Below, one piece after another: positions 24,319 through 32,770 of a stretch of DNA of 64,000 bases. Within the stretch, counting starts at the first letter, position 1. Each line of letters begins with the position of its first letter. The stretch comes from Streptomyces sp. cg36 (GTDB lineage: Bacteria; Actinomycetota; Actinomycetes; Streptomycetales; Streptomycetaceae). The translations under genes were made by a program, and so were the position numbers. Location of the stretch: assembly GCF_041080675.1 (NCBI RefSeq), contig NZ_CP163520.1, forward strand, positions 6,787,501-6,851,500, in the 5' to 3' direction. The notes under the pieces are model-generated. The model had not been told where the DNA came from. It worked only from the letters and a program-made list of their open reading frames with translations, and searched no databases.

Positions 24319-25299
24319 ATGACCAGCATCGACGTCCAAGACCTCACCAAGGAGTACGGAACCACCCGCGCCGTCGACCGCCTGACATTCGGCGTGCGGC
24401 CCGGCCAGGTCACCGGCTTCCTCGGCCCCAACGGCGCCGGCAAGTCCACGACCATGCGCCTGGTGCTCGGCCTGGACCGCCCGACATCGGGCACCGCCAC
24501 GATCGGCGGTCGCCCGTACGCGGGGTATGCGGAGCCGCTGCGCCACGTCGGCGCGCTCCTGGACGCCCAGGCCGCGCACGGCTCGCGCACAGCGCGGAAC
24601 CATCTGCGGGCGCTGGCCGCCAGCAACCGAATACCGGCACGTCGCGTCGATGAGGTGTTGGAAGAGGTGGGCATCGCCAGTGTCTCGGGGCGTCGCGTCA
24701 AGACCTTCTCCCTCGGTATGCGCCAGCGGCTCGGAATCGCCGCGGCGCTGCTCGGTGACCCTTCGGTGCTGATCCTTGACGAGCCCTCCAACGGCCTGGA
24801 TCCGGAAGGGATCATCTGGATCCGGGAGTTGATGCGAGGTCTGGCACGGCAGGGCCGGGCGGTCCTGGTCTCCAGCCATCTGATGAACGAGACCGCCTCG
24901 TTCGCGGATCACCTGGTCGTCCTCGGCCGTGGCCGGCTGCTCGCCGACACCCCCATGCGGGAATTCATCGACTCGCGCATCCAGCCACGGGTGCGCCTGC
25001 GGACCACCGAAGGCCGCCGTCTGCACGCCGTCCTCACCTCCCGGGGCTTCGCACCGGTCCAGGACGACGACGGCCGCTGGACCGTCGAGGGCGCACAGGT
25101 CGAGGACGTGGGCCCGATCGCCGCGGCGGAAGGCATCCCGATCCTCGAACTGGCGACGGAGAAGGCGACGCTGGAGCAGGCGTACCTCGACCTGACCGCG
25201 GACGAGGCGCAGTTCGCGTCCGCACCCACTGACCGAACCGACCACCACACCCACACCCACACCCGTTCCGTTCGTGCGACGCCCGACCAGGAGGTATGA
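24319..25299 (+). CDS. ABC transporter ATP-binding protein (DrrA/BcrA-like)
   Basis: A 326-residue ATPase. Walker A GPNGAGKST is at about 36-44, signature FSLGMRQRL (LSGGQ variant), Walker B VLILDEPSNGLDPEG, and H-loop SSH. It ends in an odd basic tail, HHTHTHTR, encoded by a CCACAC-type microsatellite. It is followed by the permease gene (GTG start three bases after the stop). Together they form an efflux-type ABC exporter, probably of a drug or peptide. Divergent from the kinase/regulator pair, which likely controls it. Confidence 0.94.
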   Translation: MTSIDVQDLTKEYGTTRAVDRLTFGVRPGQVTGFLGPNGAGKSTTMRLVLGLDRPTSGTATIGGRPYAGYAEPLRHVGALLDAQAAHGSRTARNHLRALAASNRIPARRVDEVLEEVGIASVSGRRVKTFSLGMRQRLGIAAALLGDPSVLILDEPSNGLDPEGIIWIRELMRGLARQGRAVLVSSHLMNETASFADHLVVLGRGRLLADTPMREFIDSRIQPRVRLRTTEGRRLHAVLTSRGFAPVQDDDGRWTVEGAQVEDVGPIAAAEGIPILELATEKATLEQAYLDLTADEAQFASAPTDRTDHHTHTHTRSVRATPDQEV

Positions 25300-25302
25300 G
25301 CC

Positions 25303-26049
25303 GTGTCGTTCCCCGCAGTTCTCCACGCCGAGTGGATCAAGGTCCGCTCGCTCCGTTCCCTCGTCGGCTCGCTGATAACCGTCTTCCTGGCCACGGCGGG
25401 ACTGACCGTGCTCGCCTGCGCCACGCTCGGCCGCCCGGAGCCCGGCAGTACTGACTTCGACCCGGTCCTCTTCTCGTACTACGGCTTGAACTTCGGCCAG
25501 ATGGCCGCCCTCACCTTCGGGGCGACAGCGATGGCCGCCGAGTACAGGAACGGGGCCATACGGATCTCACTCGGTGCCGTGCCCGACCGGGGGCTGTTCT
25601 ACCGGGCGAAGCTGTCCGTGATCGGTGGCCTCACCCTGGCCGTCGGTCTCGTGACCAGTCTGACCTCGTTCCTGTCCGGCCAGGCGCTCATGGACAAGGG
25701 GTTCGGCATAGGCATACGCGATCCGGGGGCACTCGCCGCGGTGGTCGGCTGCTCCGTCTATCTGGCCCTGCTCAGCCTGCTCGCCGCGGGCCTCGCGGCC
25801 CTGCTGCGCAGTGTCACCGGCGCCATGAGCGTGCTCGTGCCGCTGTTCCTGATCGTGCCGTTCGTGGTGAGGGACGTGTCGAAGGGCGGTGGTGCGGCGG
25901 ACTTCATGCCGGACCGATCAGGCCGCCAGATCCTGCTGCTCCACCCGGACGGGCCGTTGGGCGCCTGGAGCGGTATGGCGGTGCTGGCCGCGTGGACCGG
26001 GTTGGCCGTGATGGCCGGCTGGTGGGCGCTGCGGCGCCGGGATGCCTGA
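25303..26049 (+). CDS. ABC-2 type exporter permease
   Basis: A 248-residue membrane protein with about six hydrophobic helices (near 20-45, 60-80, 100-125, 145-170, 175-195 and 220-242). The layout matches ABC-2 permeases of small drug or bacteriocin exporters. Start GTG at 25303, three bases after the ATPase stop, with AGGAGG-like GACCAGGAGG upstream. Partner of the preceding ATPase. Confidence 0.9.
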   Translation: MSFPAVLHAEWIKVRSLRSLVGSLITVFLATAGLTVLACATLGRPEPGSTDFDPVLFSYYGLNFGQMAALTFGATAMAAEYRNGAIRISLGAVPDRGLFYRAKLSVIGGLTLAVGLVTSLTSFLSGQALMDKGFGIGIRDPGALAAVVGCSVYLALLSLLAAGLAALLRSVTGAMSVLVPLFLIVPFVVRDVSKGGGAADFMPDRSGRQILLLHPDGPLGAWSGMAVLAAWTGLAVMAGWWALRRRDA

Positions 26050-26089
26050 CTGGAGGCCAATTGTCAGTGGCGGCGGGTTTACTGACCCC

Positions 26090-26527
26090 ATGACCACCGC
26101 ACGGCATCTCGAAGTCATCGATCTGCTGCGCGCCCGCGACTTCCCCGCGGAGTGCGGCAGATCGGGGGCGACCACCAGCGGCCCCGGCTACCACCTGGCG
26201 GAGCTCAGCAGGAGCGAGGACTTCTGGGACGACGACGGCAGCAGACGCCTCGAAGTGGAGGCGCAGTACGAGGCAGAGTGCGAGGCCCTGGCGGAGCGGC
26301 TCAACGACCGGTGGGGCGCGGCCCAGATGTTCCACCTCTGGAGCGTGCTGACCCGGAGCATGGAAGGGGAGGAGATAGCCGAGCCGTGGGTGGAGCTGAG
26401 CAGCAGCGTCTCCTACCTCCACCTCTGGCGGGTGGACGGCCGCTGGATCGCCATCGGTGTCTCGCAGTGGGACAGGGAGTTGGAGTTCCAGCTGATCGCG
26501 GTGGTCACCGAGATCGACCCGCCGTGA
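26090..26527 (+). CDS. Hypothetical protein
   Basis: A 145-residue acidic, soluble protein, rich in Glu, Asp and Trp, with no signal peptide or membrane segment. I do not recognise a family. Coding is supported by its start after a gap of 40 bp, normal third-position GC and a balanced composition with no long low-complexity segments. The ATG at 26090 gives MTTARHLEVIDLLRARDF. It may be part of the ABC transcript since it follows in the same direction at short distance. A cytoplasmic binding or immunity role is possible but unsupported. Confidence 0.7.
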   Translation: MTTARHLEVIDLLRARDFPAECGRSGATTSGPGYHLAELSRSEDFWDDDGSRRLEVEAQYEAECEALAERLNDRWGAAQMFHLWSVLTRSMEGEEIAEPWVELSSSVSYLHLWRVDGRWIAIGVSQWDRELEFQLIAVVTEIDPP

Positions 26528-26635
26528 AGGAGCGGGCAGGCGGTTGACCTGCGGTGGCGCGAGCGGGCCGGTGGGCCGGGGTGGCGTAACGTCCTGGTGG
26601 GTCGCCGTCTCTCGCCGGCGAATGAGGAGATCGTG

Positions 26636-27037
26636 ATGGCGTACGCAGTGGCAGAGCTGGGCGGCGGTACGGCGGAGGTGACCGTCGTGGCGGAGGGTGT
26701 GGTGCGGCTGTCGAGCCGTGTGGGCGGCGCGGAGCCGTCGGTGGCCGAGTTCGGCCCGGCGCAGGCCAGAGAGCTGGCGGCGGCGCTGGTGCGGGCGGCG
26801 GACGAAGCGGAGAGCCCGATGCTGTCGGAGCCGGTGTCGGTGCAGGCGCGGGAGCTGCGGCGCGGGGACGTGCGTGACGCCGACCAGTCGATGACGGTGG
26901 ACGGGGTCAAGGTGGATGAGGCGATCTCGACGGCGCACATCACATGGAAGTCGGACGCGGGTCGGATCTGGACGCAGAGCTATGCCGTGGACGCGGTGAT
27001 CCGGCTGCGCAGGCGGGGGCCTGTGGCTGCGGGGTAG
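26636..27037 (+). CDS. Hypothetical protein
   Basis: A 133-residue protein with no recognised family. The composition is strand-rich in Val, Ala and Thr (AELGGGTAEVTVVAEGVVRLSS), with a Trp/Tyr-containing C-terminal half (ITWKSDAGRIWTQSYAVDAVIRLRRR). No signal peptide. The start ATG at 26636 is chosen because GAGGAG lies upstream; a GTG or longer start at 26597 is possible but adds nothing protein-like. Confidence 0.65.
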   Translation: MAYAVAELGGGTAEVTVVAEGVVRLSSRVGGAEPSVAEFGPAQARELAAALVRAADEAESPMLSEPVSVQARELRRGDVRDADQSMTVDGVKVDEAISTAHITWKSDAGRIWTQSYAVDAVIRLRRRGPVAAG

Positions 27038-27164
27038 GACTCGGGGTTGGCTCGGCGGGGTGACGGTTCGGGCCCGTTCGAGCGGTTGCCGGGGGCCGGT
27101 GTCAGGAGATCGGGGGCCGCCGAGCGGGTGGCGCGGTCGACTCCGGGGTCGCTGAGGGGCTCGG

Positions 27165-27193
27165 CCGGGCAGTGCTGTTGGGGTGCTGCCCGG
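27165..27193. terminator. Terminator-like hairpin
   Basis: CCGGGCAG (27165-27172) pairs with CTGCCCGG (27186-27193) around a 13-nt loop between the hypothetical gene and the convergent glycosylase gene. Confidence 0.5.
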
Positions 27194-27202
27194 GGCCGCG
27201 TC

Positions 27203-27754
27203 TCAGCCCTGGTCCGCCGTTGCTTCCGCTGCTTCGCGGAGCCTGCCGTACTCCTGGGCCATGGTCTGGGCGGTCCAGTGGGCGTTGAGGCCGCTGGGGT
27301 TGGGGAGGGCCCAGATACGGGTGGCACCGATGGTGCGGGTCTGCGGGCCTATCTGAGCCTTGCGGTCGTCGAAGGCGGTGCGGTAGGCCGTGACGCCGAC
27401 GACGGCGAGGTAGCGGGGACGGAGCCGTTCGACCTTGGCGGTCAGCAGGGCGCCGCCTTCGCGGAACTCCTCGGCGCTCAGTTCGTCGGCGCGGGCGGTG
27501 GCTCGGGCGACGACGTTGGTGATGCCGAGGCCGTAGGTCAGCAACTCGCTCTGTTCCCACGGTTTGAGGAGGCGCGGGGTGAAGCCCGAGAGGTGGAGGA
27601 CGGGCCAGAAGCGGTTGCCGGGGCGGGCGAAGTGGTGGCCCGTGGCGCCGGACATCAGGCTCGGGTTGATGCCGCAGAAGAGCACCGAGAGACCGCCCGC
27701 GGCGACGTCGGGGATGACGCTGTCGCGGGCGGCCTGGAGTTCCTCGGGGGTCAT
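27203..27754 (-). CDS. mug: G/U mismatch-specific DNA glycosylase (Mug)
   Basis: A 183-residue uracil-DNA glycosylase superfamily protein of the Mug/TDG branch. The catalytic motif FCGINPSLMSGATGHHFARPGNRFW (Asn in GINP) is at about 30-53 and the intercalating-loop motif LPNPSGLNAHW near 150-160. It excises uracil or other bases opposite G in base-excision repair. The ATG at 27754 fits the family N-terminus. It lies 28 bp downstream of purB in the same direction and may share its transcript. Confidence 0.93.
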   Translation of the reverse strand: MTPEELQAARDSVIPDVAAGGLSVLFCGINPSLMSGATGHHFARPGNRFWPVLHLSGFTPRLLKPWEQSELLTYGLGITNVVARATARADELSAEEFREGGALLTAKVERLRPRYLAVVGVTAYRTAFDDRKAQIGPQTRTIGATRIWALPNPSGLNAHWTAQTMAQEYGRLREAAEATADQG

Positions 27755-27782
27755 CGGGCGGACCCCGGGGTGGTGGGCCGGG

Positions 27783-29225
27783 TCAGAGGATCGACCCGGG
27801 CGTGTAGCCGGCGGCGGCCGGGTGCTGCTTGACGATCTCCTCGATACGGGAGACGACGGCGCCGACCTGGTCGCCCGCCGCGCCGGTGAAGGACAGCTTG
27901 TCGGCCATGAGGGCGTCGAGCTGGGTGCGGTCGAGCGGCATGCGGTCATCGGCGGCCAGCTTGTCGAGGAGCTCGTTGCGCTCGGCACCCTGCTCGCGCA
28001 TGGCGAGCGCGGAGGCGACGGCGTGCTCCTTGATGACCTCGTGGGCGGCCTCGCGGCCGACCCCGGCGCGCACGGCCGCCATCAGCACCTTGGTGGTGGC
28101 GAGGAACGGCAGGTAGCGGTCCAGCTCGCGGGCCACGACGGCGGGGAAGGCGCCGAACTCGTCGAGCACGGTGAGGAAGGTCTCCAGCAGGCCGTCGAAC
28201 GCGAAGAACGCGTCGGGCAGGGCGACCCGGCGTACCACCGAGCAGGAGACGTCGCCCTCGTTCCACTGGTCACCGGCGAGCTCGCCGGTCATCGAGGCGT
28301 AGCCGCGCAGGATGACCATGAGGCCGTTCACGCGCTCGCACGAGCGGGTGTTCATCTTGTGCGGCATCGCGGACGAGCCGACCTGGCCGGGCTTGAAGCC
28401 CTCGGTGACCAGCTCGTGGCCGGCCATGAGGCGGATCGTCTTGGCGACCGAGGAGGGCGCGGCGGCGAGCTGCACCAGGGCGGTCACGACGTCGTAGTCG
28501 AGCGAGCGGGGGTAGACCTGGCCGACGGAGGTGAAGGCGTGGGCGAAGCCGAGGTGACCGGCGATGCGCTGTTCGAGCTCGGCGAGCTTGGCGGCGTCGC
28601 CACCCAGCAGGTCGAGCATGTCCTGGGCGGTGCCGACCGGGCCCTTGATGCCGCGCAGCGGGTAGCGGCCGAGGAGGTCTTCGAGGCGGCCGTAGGCCAC
28701 CAGCAGCTCGTCGGCGGCCGTGGCGAAGCGCTTGCCGAGGGTGGTGGCCTGGGCGGCGACGTTGTGCGAGCGGCCGGCCATGACCAGCTCCGCGTATTCG
28801 GCGGAGAGCTTGCCGAGGCGGGCCAAGACGGCGACGGTGCGGTCGCGCATCAGCTCCAGCGAGAGCCGGATCTGGAGCTGCTCGACGTTCTCGGTCAGGT
28901 CGCGGGAGGTCATGCCCTTGTGGACCTGCTCGTGCCCGGCGAGGGCGTTGAACTCCTCGATGCGGGCCTTCACGTCGTGGCGGGTGACCTTTTCGCGCTC
29001 GGCGATGGAGGCGAGGTCGACTTGGTCGAGGACGCGCTCGTAGTCGGCGAGGGCGGCGTCCGGTACCTCGATCCCGAGGTCCTTCTGCGCGCGCAGCACC
29101 GCGAGCCAGAGCTGGCGCTCCAGCTTCACCTTCTGCTCGGGGGACCAGAGGACGGCCAGCTCGGTGGAGGCGTAGCGGCCGGCCAGGACATTGGGGATGC
29201 GAGGCTTCGCAGACACAGCAGTCAC
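27783..29225 (-). CDS. purB: Adenylosuccinate lyase
   Basis: A 480-residue lyase of the fumarase/aspartase superfamily. It catalyses two steps of purine synthesis: SAICAR to AICAR plus fumarate, and adenylosuccinate to AMP plus fumarate. The signature loop SSAMPHKMNTRSCERVNGL is near 268-286, with catalytic residues in the GMTSRDLTENV and AGRSHNVAAQ segments. The start is GTG at 29225 (a second GTG three codons on is possible). Upstream is a 318-bp low-complexity gap; mug follows. Confidence 0.95.
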   Translation of the reverse strand: MTAVSAKPRIPNVLAGRYASTELAVLWSPEQKVKLERQLWLAVLRAQKDLGIEVPDAALADYERVLDQVDLASIAEREKVTRHDVKARIEEFNALAGHEQVHKGMTSRDLTENVEQLQIRLSLELMRDRTVAVLARLGKLSAEYAELVMAGRSHNVAAQATTLGKRFATAADELLVAYGRLEDLLGRYPLRGIKGPVGTAQDMLDLLGGDAAKLAELEQRIAGHLGFAHAFTSVGQVYPRSLDYDVVTALVQLAAAPSSVAKTIRLMAGHELVTEGFKPGQVGSSAMPHKMNTRSCERVNGLMVILRGYASMTGELAGDQWNEGDVSCSVVRRVALPDAFFAFDGLLETFLTVLDEFGAFPAVVARELDRYLPFLATTKVLMAAVRAGVGREAAHEVIKEHAVASALAMREQGAERNELLDKLAADDRMPLDRTQLDALMADKLSFTGAAGDQVGAVVSRIEEIVKQHPAAAGYTPGSIL

Positions 29226-29543
29226 GTGTCCAGATTCTACTGGCCATTTATGCAGGCCAGCGCCCCGGTCCGGTTTGTGGCTTGCTACGAGAGCGGGGTC
29301 ACGTCGAGGGCGCGTCCGGGTGGCGGTGGCTCGGCGGCTCTCGGACCGGCGCCCGGCTCCCTGAAGCAGGGCCTTTGGCCGGTGCCGGTCCCGGCCTCGG
29401 ACCCAGCCCCTGCCCAGGCCCCGGTCCCGGCCCTTGATCCCCGGGCCCGGGCTGCGGATGTCGAGCCGACGCCCCGGGGCCGTGACTGCCGAGCTGCCGT
29501 CCTGGGGCCGTGGGCGTTGCGCCGTAGCTCCGGGACCGTGGTG
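29226..29543. other. 318-bp low-complexity intergenic stretch
   Basis: No gene is seen between purB and the SGNH hydrolase gene (both minus strand). From about 29370 it is built of GGTCCCGG/GGCCCC-type units and a repeated GGGGCCGTG (near 29476 and 29506). It probably holds the purB promoter near 29230-29300; no hexamers are called with confidence. Confidence 0.5.
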
Positions 29544-30344
29544 TCAGGGCTGTGGTGTCTCGTCCGTCGGTCGGGGCGTCGGGTACGGGAGGAGGTCAGG
29601 GCGCTTTGCCGGGCGGCCGTCGCCGGAGGAGCGGCCGGTGAGACGGCGGCCGATCCAGGGGGCCAGATGCTCGCGGGCGAACCGGGCGTCGGCCACGCGG
29701 CGGGTGGCCCAGCGCGGGCGCGGGGAGAACGGCAGCGGGGCGAGCCAGTCGTCCTCGGGCGGCAGGCCGAGGGTCTGCCAGACCGCCTCCGCCACCCGGC
29801 GATGCCCCTCGGCGGTGAGGTGCAGCCGGTCCACGTCCCACATCCGGGGATCGCCGAGCGCGGCGGACCCGTACAGGTCCACCACCAGGGCGCCGTGGCG
29901 GGCGGCGAGGTCCTCGATGTGGGCGAAGAGCTCTTCCATGCGCGGGCGGAAGCGTTCCATCACCGGGCCGTTGCGGCCGGGGCTGCGCATCAGGACGAGC
30001 TGCCCGCAGGACGGGGCCAGCTTCTCGACGGCCTCGGTGAGCAGCGCGCGGACCCGGTCCATGTCGTACTTGGGGCGCAGGGCGTCGTTGAGGCCGCCGA
30101 CCAGGGTCACCACATCGGCGCGCATCGCGGCGGCGGGGCCGACCTGCTCCTCGACGATCTGGCCGATGAGCTTGCCGCGCACGGCGAGATTGGCGTACCG
30201 GAAGTCCGGCGTCCGGGCGGCGAGGCGGGCCGCGAGCAGATCCGCCCAGCCGCGGTAGGAGCCGTCGGGCAGCAGGTCGGACATGCCCTCGGTAAAGGAA
30301 TCGCCGACTGCGACAAAGCTTGTGTAGCTGGCATTCATCTCCAT
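29544..30344 (-). CDS. SGNH/GDSL-family hydrolase
   Basis: A 266-residue esterase/lipase of the SGNH hydrolase family. Block I is AVGDSFTEG (catalytic Ser near residue 16), block III LVGGLNDALR (Asn), and block V DVDRLHLTAEGHRRVAEAV (Asp/His). There is no signal peptide, so it is probably intracellular. The Pro/Arg-rich C-terminus is extended. Start ATG at 30344 (alternative two codons on). Divergent from the maleylpyruvate isomerase-like gene with a short shared promoter. Substrate unknown. Confidence 0.92.
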   Translation of the reverse strand: MEMNASYTSFVAVGDSFTEGMSDLLPDGSYRGWADLLAARLAARTPDFRYANLAVRGKLIGQIVEEQVGPAAAMRADVVTLVGGLNDALRPKYDMDRVRALLTEAVEKLAPSCGQLVLMRSPGRNGPVMERFRPRMEELFAHIEDLAARHGALVVDLYGSAALGDPRMWDVDRLHLTAEGHRRVAEAVWQTLGLPPEDDWLAPLPFSPRPRWATRRVADARFAREHLAPWIGRRLTGRSSGDGRPAKRPDLLPYPTPRPTDETPQP

Positions 30345-30411
30345 GGCGGTGCGATCGTACCGCGCGGTAGTGTCACGCGGTCCGGGTGGCGACGGCGAGG
30401 GGGAGAAGCGG

Positions 30412-31497
30412 ATGAGCGAGGCGCTGGAGCAGGCTCTGGCGGAGGCGCTGGCGAGCCTGGTGGCCGCGGTGGACACCTGCGAGGAGGACGTGCTCGACCC
30501 GGACACCGCGGTGAAGTGGCTGGAGGGCAGCGCCTACATCCTGGACCGTCTCGCCCCGGCCGACCGACGGCGCCTCGCCGGGCTCTTCCGGGCTGCGGCG
30601 CTGCGCGAACCGGCCGGGCCCTGGCGGGACGACCTCCTCAAGGTCGGGGACGGGTTCGGGCTCGACGAGGACCAGCACGAGCTGTACTGCGACGCGGTGG
30701 AGAGCGCTGTCCGGCGGTTCGTCGAGGCCGTGCGGACGGCGGACCCCGCCGCCCCGGTGCCCAGCTGCCCCGGCTGGACCTTCGCCGATCTGACCCGGCA
30801 CCACGGCACCACGCACCGCTGGATCACACATCTGGTGGAGCACCGGGTGAGCGAGCGGGTGTGGCCGAGGGAAGTACGGCTCGATGTGCCGGACGACGTC
30901 GGGGAGTATCCGGACTGGTTGGCGGCGGCGGCCGAGGAGTCGCTGAGGGCACTGCGTTCGGCCGACCCCGAGACGCCGATGTGGTCGCCCGGGGCCGACC
31001 AGCACGTGCGCTTCTACGCCCGGCGGCTGCTCTTCGAGGCCGTGGTGCACCTGGCCGACGCCGAGCTCGCGCTGGGACGCGCACCCAGGGTGGAGGCGTG
31101 CGCGGCGGCGGACGGGATCGAGGAGTTCCTGGAGAACCTGCCGTTCTTCGTGCCCGTCGCCGATCGGGTCGCGGAGCTCGGCCGGGACGGGGGGTTTGGC
31201 CAGCAAGGCGCTTCCCTGCGGTTGTGCGCCACCGACACGGGCGCAGCCTGGACGGTCGTCCTGGGCGGTGAGGGCGGCTTCCGCTGGGAGAACACCGCGC
31301 GCGACGCGGCCGGGCGCGCCCCGGTGGAGGCGGGGTCCGGCGAGGCGGGGCGCGGCGACGCCGCTGTGACCGTGGCGGGCCCGGCGGGGGAGTTGCTGCT
31401 CCTGGTCTACGGGCGGCGGGAGGCGGGGGGCGCTGAGTTCACGGTCCGGGGCGACCGTGTGGTGCTGGACGCCTGGCTGGCGGCGACGGTGCTCTGA
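30412..31497 (+). CDS. Maleylpyruvate isomerase-like (DinB) mycothiol-dependent protein fused to an N-terminal helical domain
   Basis: A 361-residue protein. Residues 1-87 are a helical, acidic segment (ALEQALAEALASLVAAVDTCEEDVL through GFGLDED) that looks like a small stand-alone protein. From about 90 it is a DinB/maleylpyruvate-isomerase N-terminal domain with VPSCPGWTFADLTRHHGTTHRWI and FEAVVHLADAEL, both holding candidate metal-binding His. The family uses mycothiol, found only in actinobacteria. The C-terminal part is a less conserved beta domain. Start ATG at 30412 with GGGAG upstream. The exact substrate is unknown. Confidence 0.83.
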   Translation: MSEALEQALAEALASLVAAVDTCEEDVLDPDTAVKWLEGSAYILDRLAPADRRRLAGLFRAAALREPAGPWRDDLLKVGDGFGLDEDQHELYCDAVESAVRRFVEAVRTADPAAPVPSCPGWTFADLTRHHGTTHRWITHLVEHRVSERVWPREVRLDVPDDVGEYPDWLAAAAEESLRALRSADPETPMWSPGADQHVRFYARRLLFEAVVHLADAELALGRAPRVEACAAADGIEEFLENLPFFVPVADRVAELGRDGGFGQQGASLRLCATDTGAAWTVVLGGEGGFRWENTARDAAGRAPVEAGSGEAGRGDAAVTVAGPAGELLLLVYGRREAGGAEFTVRGDRVVLDAWLAATVL

Positions 31498-31958
31498 CCA
31501 GCCACTGCGGGCGGCTTCGGCGGTCGCGCGCGTAGGGGTTGGCGGCGAAGTCGGGGAGGGGCGGGCCGCATCGGGGCCGCAGCGGGCGCGGTGCCAGGAC
31601 GTGCCGAGCGGTGTTGCCGTACCGGACGTGCCGCCACGACCTTGCCGAGCGGTGTCTGGTGCGGTACCGGGCGCGCCGCCAGGACCGTGCCGAGGGGCGC
31701 CTTGCGAAGGGCCGGGGCGGGGCTGGATCCGGCGGGGCCCCGCCCCGTAGGCCCTCGCCTGCAGCGCCGTACGAACTTCCCCCGCACCGCCGTACGAGCC
31801 GCCGTCGCACCACGGCGTACGCCCCTGGTCCGAACCGTGACCCCGGGGAGCTGTTGGCGCGGGGTGTTTAGCGGTATGCCGGGAGCACGCCAACTACCCG
31901 GCTCCATCGACCACTTGGTCATGCATCAGTTCACGACGTACGAGAGAGCGAGCGTTCC
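31498..31958. other. 461-bp intergenic stretch with imperfect repeats
   Basis: No gene is recognised between the isomerase-like gene and the holin gene. It contains the 41-45 bp repeats listed separately and several GCCGTACGA/GGCGTACGC variants around 31770-31820. The holin promoter is presumably in the AT-richer last 100 bp (near 31865-31950), which ends with only a weak GAGAG ribosome binding site. Confidence 0.55.
31602..31700. repeat. Imperfect 41-45 bp tandem repeats
   Basis: TGCCGAG(C/G)GG recurs at 31602, 31643 and 31688, each copy followed by a CCGTACCGG- or GGTACCGGG-like segment and GCCGCCA(C/G)GAC. Three copies, the last one truncated. Noncoding as far as can be seen. Confidence 0.6.
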
Positions 31959-32273
31959 ATGTTCACCAAAGCCTTCTGGAAGGCCACTGCCGAGCGAGCC
32001 ATCCGGACGTTCGCCCAGTCACTGGCCGCGGTGCTGGCGGCCGGGGCGACCAGTCTGCTGGACGTGGACTGGAAGGCGGCGCTGGCGACGGCGGGCATGG
32101 CGACGTTGCTCTCCGTGCTGATGGCGATCGGGTCGTCCGGCCTGGGGCGGCCGGGCCCGGGTCTCACCGAGACCACGGCCCCGGAGGGTGCTCCCGCCAA
32201 GCCGGCCACGGTTCCGGCGCCCGCGTCGGCCCCGGCGGCGGGAACCGGAAGCCCCGCCGACCCGGCCGTCTGA
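31959..32273 (+). CDS. Phage-type holin (r1t-like), solitary
   Basis: A 104-residue protein. Its N-terminal segment FWKATAERAIRTFAQSL, a first hydrophobic helix (about 18-36, ending ATSLLDVDW) and a second (about 42-60, ATAGMATLLSVLMAIG) match r1t-family holins of actinophages. A Pro/Ala-rich tail follows. Holins permeabilise the membrane so that endolysin can reach the wall. No endolysin, tail or integrase gene is near, so it is a lone phage remnant or a domesticated gene. It is flanked on both sides by repeat-rich noncoding DNA. Confidence 0.85.
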   Translation: MFTKAFWKATAERAIRTFAQSLAAVLAAGATSLLDVDWKAALATAGMATLLSVLMAIGSSGLGRPGPGLTETTAPEGAPAKPATVPAPASAPAAGTGSPADPAV

Positions 32274-32770
32274 GCGGCACCCCGGCCGCCCCTGGGGCCT
32301 GATGGCTGGGGGCCGCCCCGGGCCCGCGGGGCCAATGGGCCGGCCCCCGAGGCCGCGTGATCTCTGGGCCGGACCCCGGGGGCCGAGTGACCGCTAAGCC
32401 GCCCCGGTGCCCCGGCCCAGGTGATCGCTGGGCCGGAGGCCCTGACCGCTGGACCGCCCCCGGGCGGTCCGTGTGACGGCTAAGCCGGACCCCGGCGGCC
32501 CGCGTGACGGTCTAGCCGGATCGCCCGGGCCTGCGTGACTGTCGGGCTGGTCCCCCGGGGCCCCCGCTCGACCGGTGAGGCCGCCCCATGGGGGTTCGGC
32601 CTCACCGGTCGGGGCCACCCCAAGGGTCCAGCCCGACCGGTGAGCCTGCCGCCAGGGGCCCCACGTGAAAGCCAGGCCGCGCCCCCCAGGGGCCCACCCA
32701 GCGGACAGGCCCGCCCCCAGGGAGCCCGCCCGATAGCCCGGCAGCCCCCTCAGCGACCCGGCCCGACCGG
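32274..32770. repeat. Degenerate ~31-bp tandem array (about 15 units)
   Basis: The whole 497-bp gap is built of degenerate units of roughly 28-34 bp. Each has a GGCC(G)(G/C)(A/C)CCCC(G/A)GGG-type core followed by a (C)GTGA(C/T)-(N)GCT(AA/GG)GCC segment; the clearest copies lie between 32367 and 32530. Frames run open through parts of it, but none shows protein features. It abuts the stop codon of the CNNM/CBS gene. Confidence 0.7.

Noticed and set aside
31959..32273. Complete prophage around the holin gene
   Set aside because: No integrase, attachment repeats, structural or lysin genes lie in the flanks; only the holin is recognisable.
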